From positions 1-6,660 of the forward strand of contig DKBA01000247.1 of the NCBI GenBank assembly GCA_002450985.1: a DNA stretch of 6,660 bases. The letters are read 5' to 3'. The notes below the pieces were generated by a model. The model was not told where the DNA came from, did no database searches, and saw only the letters and a program-made list of their open reading frames with translations. Positions within the stretch are counted from its first letter, which is position 1, and each line of letters begins with the position of its first letter. Below, one piece after another: positions 1-4,894 of this stretch. The stretch is from Acidimicrobiia bacterium UBA6912. Lineage in GTDB: Bacteria; Actinomycetota; Acidimicrobiia; Spongiisociales; UBA5794. The translations under genes were made by a program, and so were the position numbers.

Positions 1-742
1 CGGCGCCGTACTTGGCGACGACGCTGATCTCCTCCCGTGGCTGCGTCATCGCCACCGTGATGAGCCGGTACTTGTCGTCCGGGTACTGCGGCACGTTGTC
101 GACGTGGACGTGGAGGGCGAAGTGCCCTTCGCCGCCGTCGAAGCGCTCGGCGAGGGCGCCCGTCGAGGGCAGCCGGTAGGCGTACCACTTGTCGAGCAGC
201 GTGGAGCCGAACTCGTCCTCGGCGAAGTCGGGGTGCGCCGCGGCCAGACGGCGGCGGGTGAGGCTGTGGATCCCGTCCGCCCCGAGCAGGAGGTCGAAGG
301 GGATGTCGCCGAGCGTCGCCTCCGTGCACACGTGGCCGGCGAAATCGATGTCCGTGACGTCGGCCTCGAACACCACCTCGATGCCGTGGTGCCGGACGGC
401 CTGGTAGAGGCTGGCGACGATGTGGTTGCGCCAGTGCGAGTAGACGCCGGCTCGCTTCGCCGTCCAGGTGAGCTCCCTGCCCAGCAGCCGCTTGTGGATG
501 ACGACGCCGAAATACGGCGAGCGCTCGGCGGAGATCGCCTCCCACACGCCGACCCGCTCGAGTACCCGGATCGCCGCCGGCGACAGGACGATGGGGAACG
601 TGAAGCCCCTGGTGCGCAGGAAACGCTCCTGCGATTGCCGCTCCAGCAGCACGACCCGGTTGAAGCGGTCTTTCAAGAGCAGGGCCGAAACCATGCCGAC
701 CGGCCCGGACCCGACGATCACCAGCGTGTTCCCCACCGTCAT
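1..742 (-). CDS. FAD-dependent aromatic monooxygenase, kynurenine 3-monooxygenase-like (partial, C-terminus outside window)
   Basis: Reading leftward from an ATG at 742, an uninterrupted frame of 247 codons runs off the left edge. Residues 7-20 form the dinucleotide-binding beta-alpha-beta start with GSGPVG at 11-16, and E34 ends the second strand, where the FAD ribose is usually held. TRG at 44-46 followed by LSPAAIRVLERVG (53-65) matches the layout of class A flavin hydroxylases. GADG at 154-157, with R163 soon after, is the second FAD motif of this fold. Such enzymes use NAD(P)H and oxygen to hydroxylate an aromatic substrate in the cytoplasm. The TRG/LS arrangement is most like kynurenine 3-monooxygenase, but the substrate is an inference. 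About half of a typical 400-450 residue enzyme is present. There is no clear Shine-Dalgarno; a TAnnnT box at 752-757 lies 9 bases upstream, so the mRNA may be nearly leaderless. Confidence 0.88.
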   Translation of the reverse strand, partial: MTVGNTLVIVGSGPVGMVSALLLKDRFNRVVLLERQSQERFLRTRGFTFPIVLSPAAIRVLERVGVWEAISAERSPYFGVVIHKRLLGRELTWTAKRAGVYSHWRNHIVASLYQAVRHHGIEVVFEADVTDIDFAGHVCTEATLGDIPFDLLLGADGIHSLTRRRLAAAHPDFAEDEFGSTLLDKWYAYRLPSTGALAERFDGGEGHFALHVHVDNVPQYPDDKYRLITVAMTQPREEISVVAKYGA

Positions 743-751
743 GACGCTGAG

Positions 752-757
752 AACCTA
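752..757 (-). promoter_or_regulatory. Putative -10 box of the monooxygenase gene
   Basis: On the minus strand this reads TAGGTT, fitting the actinobacterial TAnnnT -10 pattern, and ends 9 bases before the ATG at 742. A weak -35 candidate, TTGGGC at 782-777, sits 19 bases upstream. The transcript would start 2-3 bases before the ATG. This is assigned by pattern only. Confidence 0.35.
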
Positions 758-968
758 CCCGCCAGGTGCCCGCGGAGCCCAACCGAGGCCGGTGGGTCGA
801 GCCGCCCCCTCCGAGTCGCTCGCCCCATTCGCCCGGTGGCATGTCAGATCGGTCGGCCTCGGGTGTCTCATCCGTGTCGGCAACGAATGGGGATTCGGGC
901 AGACGGCGGCTGGTAGAGACCCGAGGTGGGGGCTTCGGGTGGGCCGAGGTTTGGGACAGGGCGGTACG

Positions 969-992
969 GTGGGGCTCCTCCGGGAGCCCCAC
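969..992. terminator. GC-rich hairpin, probable terminator after the DUF1801 gene
   Basis: A perfect 10-bp stem pairs GTGGGGCTCC (969-978) with GGAGCCCCAC (983-992) around a four-base TCCG loop. It lies 71 bases past the stop codon of the leftward gene ending at 1064. No T-run follows on the minus strand. On the plus strand a mildly T-rich stretch (993-1002) follows, but no plus-strand gene lies upstream. GC-rich terminators without a U-tract are common in actinobacteria, so termination of the leftward gene is the likeliest role. Confidence 0.5.
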
Positions 993-1063
993 TTCGCTTT
1001 CTCGAACGTCACGTCGCTGGAGCAGGGTCCCGAGTCGAGCGTCACCCCGGGACGGCCTGCCCG

Positions 1064-1492
1064 TCAGCCTTCGAGGATCTCGTAGCGGTCGCGCATCTCC
1101 TCGACGCCGGTCGCCACGATCTCCTCCAGCACGTCGAGGTCGACGTCGGCCAGCTTGTTGACGTAGAGGCAGCTCTTGCCGATGCGGTGCTTCCCGAGGC
1201 GGCCCAGGATCTCGTCTTTGTCCTCGTAGCCCGGCATCACGTAGAGCACCAGGTTGGCCTTGCGGGGGGAGAAGCCGGTGAGCATGTACTCGCCCTCACG
1301 TCCGCTCTCGTAGGTGTAGTGGTAGCGGCCGAACCCGACGATCGACGGGCCCCACATCTTCGCCTGGCACCCGGTGACCCGGCGCATCATCTCCAGCAAC
1401 GTCTCGGCATCGGCCCGCCGCGTGGGATGCTCGACGGATGCGATGAAGTCCGCCGGGTCCACGTCGGTGACCTGTGTCTTGTTCTCGGCCAT
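1064..1492 (-). CDS. DUF1801 domain protein
   Basis: A complete 142-residue protein matching the DUF1801 (YdhG-like) family for most of its length. Recognisable family blocks are MWGPSIVGFGRYHY (46-59), SGREGEY with GFSPRKANLVLYVMPG (63-88), LGRLGKHRIGKSCLYV (96-111) and LADVDLDVLEE (114-124). The family is small, cytoplasmic and of unknown biochemical role; some members are annotated as iron-chaperone-like, which nothing here tests. The start at 1492 is preferred over an in-frame ATG at 1522 because a TACGGT -10 box (1500-1505) ends exactly 7 bases before it, as in leaderless genes. GGTGGA also lies 5 bases upstream and could act as a weak Shine-Dalgarno. The next gene upstream is the leftward Uma2 gene, 197 bases away, so this is probably a separate transcript. 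Confidence 0.92.
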   Translation of the reverse strand: MAENKTQVTDVDPADFIASVEHPTRRADAETLLEMMRRVTGCQAKMWGPSIVGFGRYHYTYESGREGEYMLTGFSPRKANLVLYVMPGYEDKDEILGRLGKHRIGKSCLYVNKLADVDLDVLEEIVATGVEEMRDRYEILEG

Positions 1493-1499
1493 GGGTTCC

Positions 1500-1505
1500 A
1501 CCGTA
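1500..1505 (-). promoter_or_regulatory. Putative -10 box TACGGT of the DUF1801 gene, leaderless spacing
   Basis: Minus-strand TACGGT fits TAnnnT and is followed by seven bases and then the ATG at 1492, which would place the start codon at the 5' end of the mRNA. The plus-strand octamer CACCGTAC (1499-1506) recurs exactly at 2306-2313 and 3146-3153. No good -35 is seen. Confidence 0.4.
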
Positions 1506-1689
1506 CACCGGGCAACGTGCACCCGTCATCGCCGTGCTCGCCGTCGTCGACGAGTCGGGTGGCACCGAATGGCTGGGGACGCTGCATGTGGTTGCGCTGT
1601 TCGGCCGGGTGCTGGGCGCGGGAGAGATGCTCACCATCATCACGCCGACATCGGCTGACGGCCGTTTCGCCGGCGGGCGGCAGCGGGAT

Positions 1690-2226
1690 TCAGTCCAGTA
1701 GCGTCGCCGGATCCAACGTCAGTTGGGCTGGGCCGACGTCGAGGCTCGCCTCGGTGCCGGGGCCGTGGCGCGCCTGTTCGACGAGGATGCCGTCTTCAAG
1801 GCGGTACACGATGATCTCGGGCCCTTCCGGGTCGATGATCCAGTAGCGCTCGAGCCCTGCCGTGGCGTACTTGCGTGCCTTGCGGATGATGTCGGCGGCC
1901 GGGTCGGACGAGAGAATCTCGACTACGAGGTGCGGGACGCCCGTGAACCGTGTCACCTCACCGGCGTCGTCGAACACCATGACATCGGGAACGAACTCGT
2001 CGCGGTCCGGCTTCCACGCCCAACCCTCGGCCACCATCGCGGGCCGCTCCAGCGCTGCATCGAGGGCGACGGCAAGCCTGAACGAGATCCTCTGGTGCGG
2101 CAGCGTGGGAGACGGGCTCATCACGAGTTCCCCGTCGATGTACTCGCCACGCACGTCGGGGCCGAGTGCTTGGTAGTCGTCCCACGACATCGGCGTGCGG
2201 TCCCCTGGTCGTGCGGTCGTCACCAT
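1690..2226 (-). CDS. Uma2 family PD-(D/E)XK endonuclease-like protein (first copy)
   Basis: A 178-residue protein with the Uma2 (formerly DUF820) layout: MSWDDY (13-18), RGEYIDGELVMSPSP (26-40), PDVMVFD (80-86), HLVVEILS (99-106), then RKARKYATAG (115-124) and RYWIIDPEGPEI (127-138). D81, E103 and K119 are the likely metal and catalytic residues of the PD-(D/E)XK fold; this is assigned by pattern. Most chromosomal Uma2 proteins have no proven function, so nuclease activity is inferred. ATG 2226 is chosen because it aligns with the start of the second copy. An in-frame ATG at 2304 has GGAGG 10 bases upstream (2315-2319) and would add 26 residues read through the stem-loops at 2246-2295; it cannot be excluded. 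About half of the residues match the second copy at 4173-4724. Confidence 0.9.
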   Translation of the reverse strand: MVTTARPGDRTPMSWDDYQALGPDVRGEYIDGELVMSPSPTLPHQRISFRLAVALDAALERPAMVAEGWAWKPDRDEFVPDVMVFDDAGEVTRFTGVPHLVVEILSSDPAADIIRKARKYATAGLERYWIIDPEGPEIIVYRLEDGILVEQARHGPGTEASLDVGPAQLTLDPATLLD

Positions 2227-2245
2227 CACCCTGCTCTCGATCCTT

Positions 2246-2295
2246 CGTTGCGCAGTTTCCTCTGGAAACTGCAACGGACTTGCGGAGCAAGTCCG
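2246..2295 (-). promoter_or_regulatory. Two tandem stem-loops upstream of the first Uma2 gene
   Basis: Stem-loop A pairs GCAGTTTCC (2252-2260) with GGAAACTGC (2264-2272) around TCT. It extends through CGTT (2246-2249) and AACG (2273-2276) with a two-base bulge. Stem-loop B pairs CGGACTTGC (2275-2283) with GCAAGTCCG (2287-2295) around GGA. The two share bases 2275-2276, so their outer pairs compete. With transcription from the TACGGT box at 2307-2312, both lie in the leader, about 20 bases before ATG 2226. Possible roles are leader control, mRNA stability, a protein-binding operator or a REP-like element. The structure is seen directly; the role is not known. Confidence 0.55.
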
Positions 2296-2306
2296 CCATG
2301 TCATGC

Positions 2307-2312
2307 ACCGTA
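2307..2312 (-). promoter_or_regulatory. Putative -10 box TACGGT of the first Uma2 gene
   Basis: Minus-strand TACGGT fits TAnnnT. TTGCCG on the same strand (2337-2332) matches four of six -35 bases, with a 19-base spacer. Transcription would start near 2300, just ahead of the two stem-loops, giving a leader of about 75 bases before ATG 2226. Confidence 0.35.
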
Positions 2313-2422
2313 CACCTCCGATGTCCTCCTGCGGCAAGTGTCACCCCGATCATGTCGGGCGGGTATGACGGAATCCGGTCGCGATCCGACAGGACGCATC
2401 GCGCCGCTCCAGACCCGCCGCG

Positions 2423-2428
2423 TAGGGT
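2423..2428 (+). promoter_or_regulatory. Putative -10 box TAGGGT of the SnoaL-like gene
   Basis: TAGGGT fits TAnnnT. Transcription would begin near 2435, downstream of the GTG at 2432 but upstream of the ribosome binding site at 2445-2451. This argues against the GTG as start. No clear -35 is visible. Confidence 0.35.
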
Positions 2429-2458
2429 GGGGTGGGGACGCAACGAGGAGGTTGGGAG

Positions 2459-2848
2459 ATCGCCCACCCGAACGTGGCGATGATCGAAGGCGCCTACGCG
2501 GCGTTCGCAGCAGGCGACATCGCATCGATCATGGAGATCTGGACGGATGACTTCGTGTGGCACATCGCCGGAGAGCACCCGCTCGCCGTCGACCACGAGG
2601 GCAAGGAGGCGGCCGCTGCCTTCCTCGACGGCGTCGTACAGCAGACCGGCGGGACCTTCCGCGCCGAGCTGCAGAACGTGCTGGCCGACGACCCCAACGC
2701 GTACAGCCTGCACAAGAGCACGGCGACGAGAGACGGTGAGGAGATCGAGGCGTGGGAGGTGCTCGGCTACGCCATCCGGGACGGGAAGGTGGCCGAGATA
2801 TGGAGCTTCGCCTTCGACCAGAGCCTGGCCAATCGTATGCTCGGCTGA
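2459..2848 (+). CDS. SnoaL-like / NTF2-fold protein, possible ATC start
   Basis: A protein of about 129 residues of the SnoaL/NTF2-like superfamily, whose members form a cone-shaped alpha+beta barrel and act as small cytoplasmic enzymes or ligand binders. The family opening is clear: HPNVAMIEGAYAAFAAGDI (3-21), then IWTDDFVWHIAGEHPLAVDHEGKE (27-50), a central strand region, and the closing DGKVAEIWSFAFDQ (108-121). Typical relatives begin Met-x-His-Pro-Asn. Here the codon at that place is ATC (2459), seven bases after a strong GAGGAGG (2445-2451). Other in-frame starts fit worse: GTG 2432 lies before the predicted transcript start, while GTG 2474 and ATG 2480 are over 20 bases from the site and would remove part of the first helix. 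The substrate is unknown. It is divergent from the first Uma2 gene. Confidence 0.85.
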   Translation: MAHPNVAMIEGAYAAFAAGDIASIMEIWTDDFVWHIAGEHPLAVDHEGKEAAAAFLDGVVQQTGGTFRAELQNVLADDPNAYSLHKSTATRDGEEIEAWEVLGYAIRDGKVAEIWSFAFDQSLANRMLG

Positions 2849-2864
2849 CCGCCACGCTCGGCGG
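2849..2864 (+). terminator. Small hairpin directly after the SnoaL-like stop codon
   Basis: CCGCC (2849-2853) pairs with GGCGG (2860-2864) around a six-base loop, immediately past the TGA at 2846-2848. Five GC pairs without a T-run make only a weak terminator candidate, supported mainly by position. Confidence 0.25.
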
Positions 2865-2883
2865 GACCTCGCGGCGGCGTCTT

Positions 2884-3256
2884 CCCCGGACCACCTCGAT
2901 GGGGTCGTCGTCGGTGGCCGCGAGCACATAGCTGCCGACCCGCGTCCGGTCGGCGGCCTCGGGTACGGCCGAAATTCCCCGTTGCGGTCGATGCACTCGA
3001 GGGACCACTCGTCACCGACCCGGCTGAAGGTCAGGCGGGCGAGGTGCGCGGCGTTCACCGGCGGCCGGGCGGTATGCGCCGGCCGGCCCATCTGGGCAAC
3101 CATCTCGGCGATCCGAGGGAGGCCATCAGCCCTATGACCTCGAGGCACCGTACGCCGGTATACCGCCGGAGGGGTTCGGGGGACGCCCGCCGACCGACGA
3201 CGATGGCTCGCACGACGAAGAACGATCACGACGGTGGCAGTGCCTGCCCAGTTCAT
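2884..3256 (-). pseudogene. Frameshifted remnant of an unrecognised small gene, possibly membrane-anchored
   Basis: Protein-like, high-GC3 reading continues leftward across this stretch only if the frame changes. GAGAGG (3266-3261) lies four bases before an ATG at 3256 that opens MNWAGTATVVI. One frame over continues FFVVRAIVVGRRA, together a plausible membrane helix. The first frame resumes near 3110 with IAEMVAQMGRPAH and runs to DEWSLECIDRNG (near 2980). At the C-run 2977-2980 the sense moves to a third frame, ISAVPEAADRTRVGSYVLAA, ending near IEVVRG (about 2884). One extra G in that run would join the last two parts. No stop follows in a sensible place, and all frames run into the convergent SnoaL-like gene, so the 3' end seems lost. 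The family is not recognised. Either a decayed gene or sequencing indels could explain it. The 5' shift is less certain than the one at 2977-2980. Confidence 0.45.
3156..3165. promoter_or_regulatory. Palindrome CGGTATACCG inside the broken locus
   Basis: A perfect ten-base palindrome next to CACCGTAC (3146-3153). On the minus strand it could hold a TA-rich promoter element, or it could bind a dimeric regulator. It falls within the remnant gene, so any regulatory role is speculative. Confidence 0.2.
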
Positions 3257-3333
3257 GGTGCCTCTCTTCAGGCAAGACGCGGGCATGGCTCCGACGCGCC
3301 GGGCGCTCCCGGGTTCACCCCGCCCGCTTTGCC

Positions 3334-3339
3334 TACCCT
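3334..3339 (+). promoter_or_regulatory. Putative -10 box TACCCT of the potassium channel gene, leaderless spacing
   Basis: TACCCT fits TAnnnT and ends seven bases before ATG 3347, the spacing expected when the mRNA starts at the start codon. There is no Shine-Dalgarno in the C-rich bases between, which supports leaderless translation. TTCACC at 3314-3319 is a weak -35 with a short 14-base spacer. Confidence 0.45.
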
Positions 3340-3346
3340 CCCCGCC

Positions 3347-4165
3347 ATGAACCGTACCGAGCAAGGGCTTCGGGAACGCATCCGCCACGTCATCTTCGAT
3401 CACGACACCCCTGCGGCGAAGGCGTTCGACGTGGTGCTGATGGCGGTGATCGTCTTCAGCGTGCTGCTGGTGATGCTGGAGACGGTGGAGCAGATCGAGG
3501 ACCGCTACGGCACGACCCTCCTGGTGCTGGAGTGGATCGTGACGATTCTGTTCACCATCGAATACATCGCCCGGCTGTGGACCGTCGAGAACCGCCGCCG
3601 CTATGCGACCAGCTTCTTCGGCGTCATCGACCTGCTGGCGATCCTCCCGGTGTACGTGAGCCTGGTCCTGCCGGGGGCGCAATCGCTGCTCGTCATCCGG
3701 TCCTTGCGGCTGCTGCGGGTGTTCCGGGTGCTGAAGATGGCGCGGTGGATCAGCGAGGCGAACTACCTGATCCGGGCGCTGCGGGCCAGCTCCCGCAAGA
3801 TCATCGTGTTCCTCGTCGTCGTGCTGCTCATCAATGTCATCGTCGGCTCGACCATGTACCTCATCGAGGGGCCGGAGAACGGCTACGACTCGATGTTCCG
3901 CGGCCTCTACTGGTCGATCGTGACGATGAGCACGGTGGGGTTCGGCGACATCGCCCCGTCGACGCCGCTCGGCCAGGTGCTCGCGGCGATGTTGATGATC
4001 ACCGGCTACAGCGTGATCGCGGTGCCGACGGGAATCGTCTCGGCCGAGGTGGCGACCGGCCGGCAGCAGCGTGAGGTGTCGTGCCCCGGCTGCGGGTCGG
4101 CGGTGCACGGCGCGGCGGCCCGGTTCTGCGATGCGTGCGGCACCCCGCTGCCGGGCCGGGGGTGA
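3347..4165 (+). CDS. Voltage-gated potassium channel with C-terminal zinc ribbon
   Basis: A 272-residue integral membrane protein of the six-transmembrane ion-transport family (one subunit of a tetramer). S1 is near 27-47, S2 near 58-78 with acidic E72, S3 near 89-108 with D95, and S4 near 114-135 with basic residues at every third position: R118, R121, R124, R127, K130, R133. S5 spans about 151-173, the pore helix and filter 184-201, and S6 about 208-232. The filter is TVGFGD (196-201), so it should conduct K+. After S6 a short cytoplasmic tail carries CPGC (246-249) and CDAC (261-264), a four-cysteine zinc ribbon. No cyclic-nucleotide or RCK domain is present, so the ribbon may serve in assembly or partner binding (inference). 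ATG 3347 is chosen because it gives a normal channel N-terminus and follows a -10 box at leaderless distance; the frame is open further upstream but that part is not channel-like. It converges on the second Uma2 gene with a 7-base gap. Confidence 0.95.
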   Translation: MNRTEQGLRERIRHVIFDHDTPAAKAFDVVLMAVIVFSVLLVMLETVEQIEDRYGTTLLVLEWIVTILFTIEYIARLWTVENRRRYATSFFGVIDLLAILPVYVSLVLPGAQSLLVIRSLRLLRVFRVLKMARWISEANYLIRALRASSRKIIVFLVVVLLINVIVGSTMYLIEGPENGYDSMFRGLYWSIVTMSTVGFGDIAPSTPLGQVLAAMLMITGYSVIAVPTGIVSAEVATGRQQREVSCPGCGSAVHGAAARFCDACGTPLPGRG

Positions 4166-4172
4166 GGGCGGT

Positions 4173-4724
4173 TCAGACGGCGAGCCGGTCCGGGGTCAAC
4201 GTCACCGTCGCCACGCCGATGTCGAGCGACACGGGCTCACTCCCGGTGTGCGATCCGGCTTCGGCGTAGGCGGTGGTGTCCCGGACGAGGCGGTACTCGA
4301 TGATCTCCGGGCCGTCGGGATCCACCACCCAGTAGCGGGCGAGCCCGGCGGCGGCGTACTTGTGGAGCTTGCGCAGCAGATCCCGTCCCCGATCGGTCGA
4401 CAGGATCTCGACGACGAGATGCGGGGTGCCGGTGTAGCGCACCTGCTCGTCGGTGCCGTCGAACACGATGAGGTCGGGGATGAACTCGTCGGCGCCCGGC
4501 TTCCACGCCCACGCCTCCAGCACTCGCACGCCGTCGGGGAGCGCCTGCTTCATCGCGATGGCCAGGTCGAGTGAGATCCCCTGGTGTCGGTTCGTGGGTG
4601 ACGGGCTCACGACGAACTCGCCGTCGATGTACTCGCCTCTGGGATGGACGGGGAGTGCCGCGTACTCGTCCCACGACATCGGGATGCGGTCACCGGTCTG
4701 CAAGATCGACATGGCACCATTCAC
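4173..4724 (-). CDS. Uma2 family PD-(D/E)XK endonuclease-like protein (second copy)
   Basis: A Uma2 protein of 183 residues from GTG 4724, or 179 from ATG 4712. Counting from ATG 4712: MSWDEY (12-17), RGEYIDGEFVVSPSPT (25-40), PDLIVFDG (79-86), HLVVEILS (98-105), RKLHKYAAAG (114-123) and RYWVVDPDGPEI (126-137). D80, E102 and K118 are the presumed active-site residues. The GTG is favoured because GAGGAG lies four bases upstream (4734-4729), whereas ATG 4712 has no usable site; the ATG, however, aligns with the start of the first copy. A stronger AGGAGG at 4748-4743 has no start codon at a workable distance. About half of the residues match the copy at 1690-2226, so the two are paralogues that arose by old duplication or separate acquisition. 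The function of chromosomal Uma2 proteins is unknown. Confidence 0.9.
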   Translation of the reverse strand: MNGAMSILQTGDRIPMSWDEYAALPVHPRGEYIDGEFVVSPSPTNRHQGISLDLAIAMKQALPDGVRVLEAWAWKPGADEFIPDLIVFDGTDEQVRYTGTPHLVVEILSTDRGRDLLRKLHKYAAAGLARYWVVDPDGPEIIEYRLVRDTTAYAEAGSHTGSEPVSLDIGVATVTLTPDRLAV

Positions 4725-4770
4725 GATACTCCTCGGCGTTGGATCCTCCTCTCGTCGGGTCGGTGGCGAC

Positions 4771-4776
4771 ACCGTA
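4771..4776 (-). promoter_or_regulatory. Putative -10 box TACGGT of the second Uma2 gene
   Basis: Minus-strand TACGGT fits TAnnnT and is the same hexamer found before the DUF1801 and first Uma2 genes. Transcription from here would give a leader of about 40 bases to GTG 4724. The -35 region is not recognisable. Confidence 0.35.
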
Positions 4777-4853
4777 TCGAACGGGTGTGACGGAAACGCA
4801 GCGCGGCGGGCGCCACGTCGCAGCTACGAGGATCACGACCGGCGCCGGGTGAG

Positions 4854-4859
4854 TAGGCT
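4854..4859 (+). promoter_or_regulatory. Putative -10 box TAGGCT of the phytase-like gene
   Basis: TAGGCT fits TAnnnT and would start transcription near 4866, about 29 bases before ATG 4895. A small hairpin, CGAGA (4865-4869) with TCTCG (4875-4879), lies at the start of that leader and ends seven bases before the ribosome binding site. No -35 is evident. Confidence 0.3.
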
Positions 4860-4894
4860 CCTATCGAGAGTTCGTCTCGGGGATGGGAGGGAGC

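Larger units (their letters stand above)
743..1063. other. Non-coding gap between monooxygenase and DUF1801 genes
   Basis: These 321 bases separate two leftward genes. Open frames cross the gap on both strands, but their translations are low-complexity Pro/Arg/Ser-rich, lack family motifs and have no ribosome binding site, so no gene is called. The gap holds the presumed monooxygenase promoter at its left end, a modest hairpin (ACCCGA 919-924 with TCGGGT 935-940) and the stronger hairpin at 969-992. Nothing resembling a tRNA was found. Confidence 0.6.

Noticed and set aside
911..960. tRNA-like or small RNA gene in the G-rich stretch
   Set aside because: Only one short hairpin (919-924 with 935-940) can be drawn; there is no cloverleaf, T-arm consensus or CCA end.
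755..1045. Minus-strand open frame of 96 codons in the 743-1063 gap
   Set aside because: Low-complexity Pro/Ser/Arg translation, no ribosome binding site, and it crosses the hairpin at 969-992.
2227..2304. ATG 2304 as the start of the first Uma2 gene
   Set aside because: It has GGAGG at a fair distance, but it would code through the two stem-loops, sits only two bases after the presumed -10 box, and adds 26 residues with no counterpart in the second Uma2 protein. It is kept as an alternative only.
3044..3346. N-terminal extension of the channel frame by 101 residues
   Set aside because: The added part is Arg/Pro/Gly-rich with no channel similarity, lies opposite the broken minus-strand gene, and the -10 box at 3334-3339 would place transcription start at 3347.
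1958..4108. Very long open minus-strand frame of about 716 codons
   Set aside because: It runs antisense through the channel and SnoaL-like genes and the Uma2 gene in another frame. Its His/Arg/Pro-rich translation is the usual artefact of high-GC DNA. Only the short part near 2980-3256 shows protein-like reading, treated as a pseudogene.
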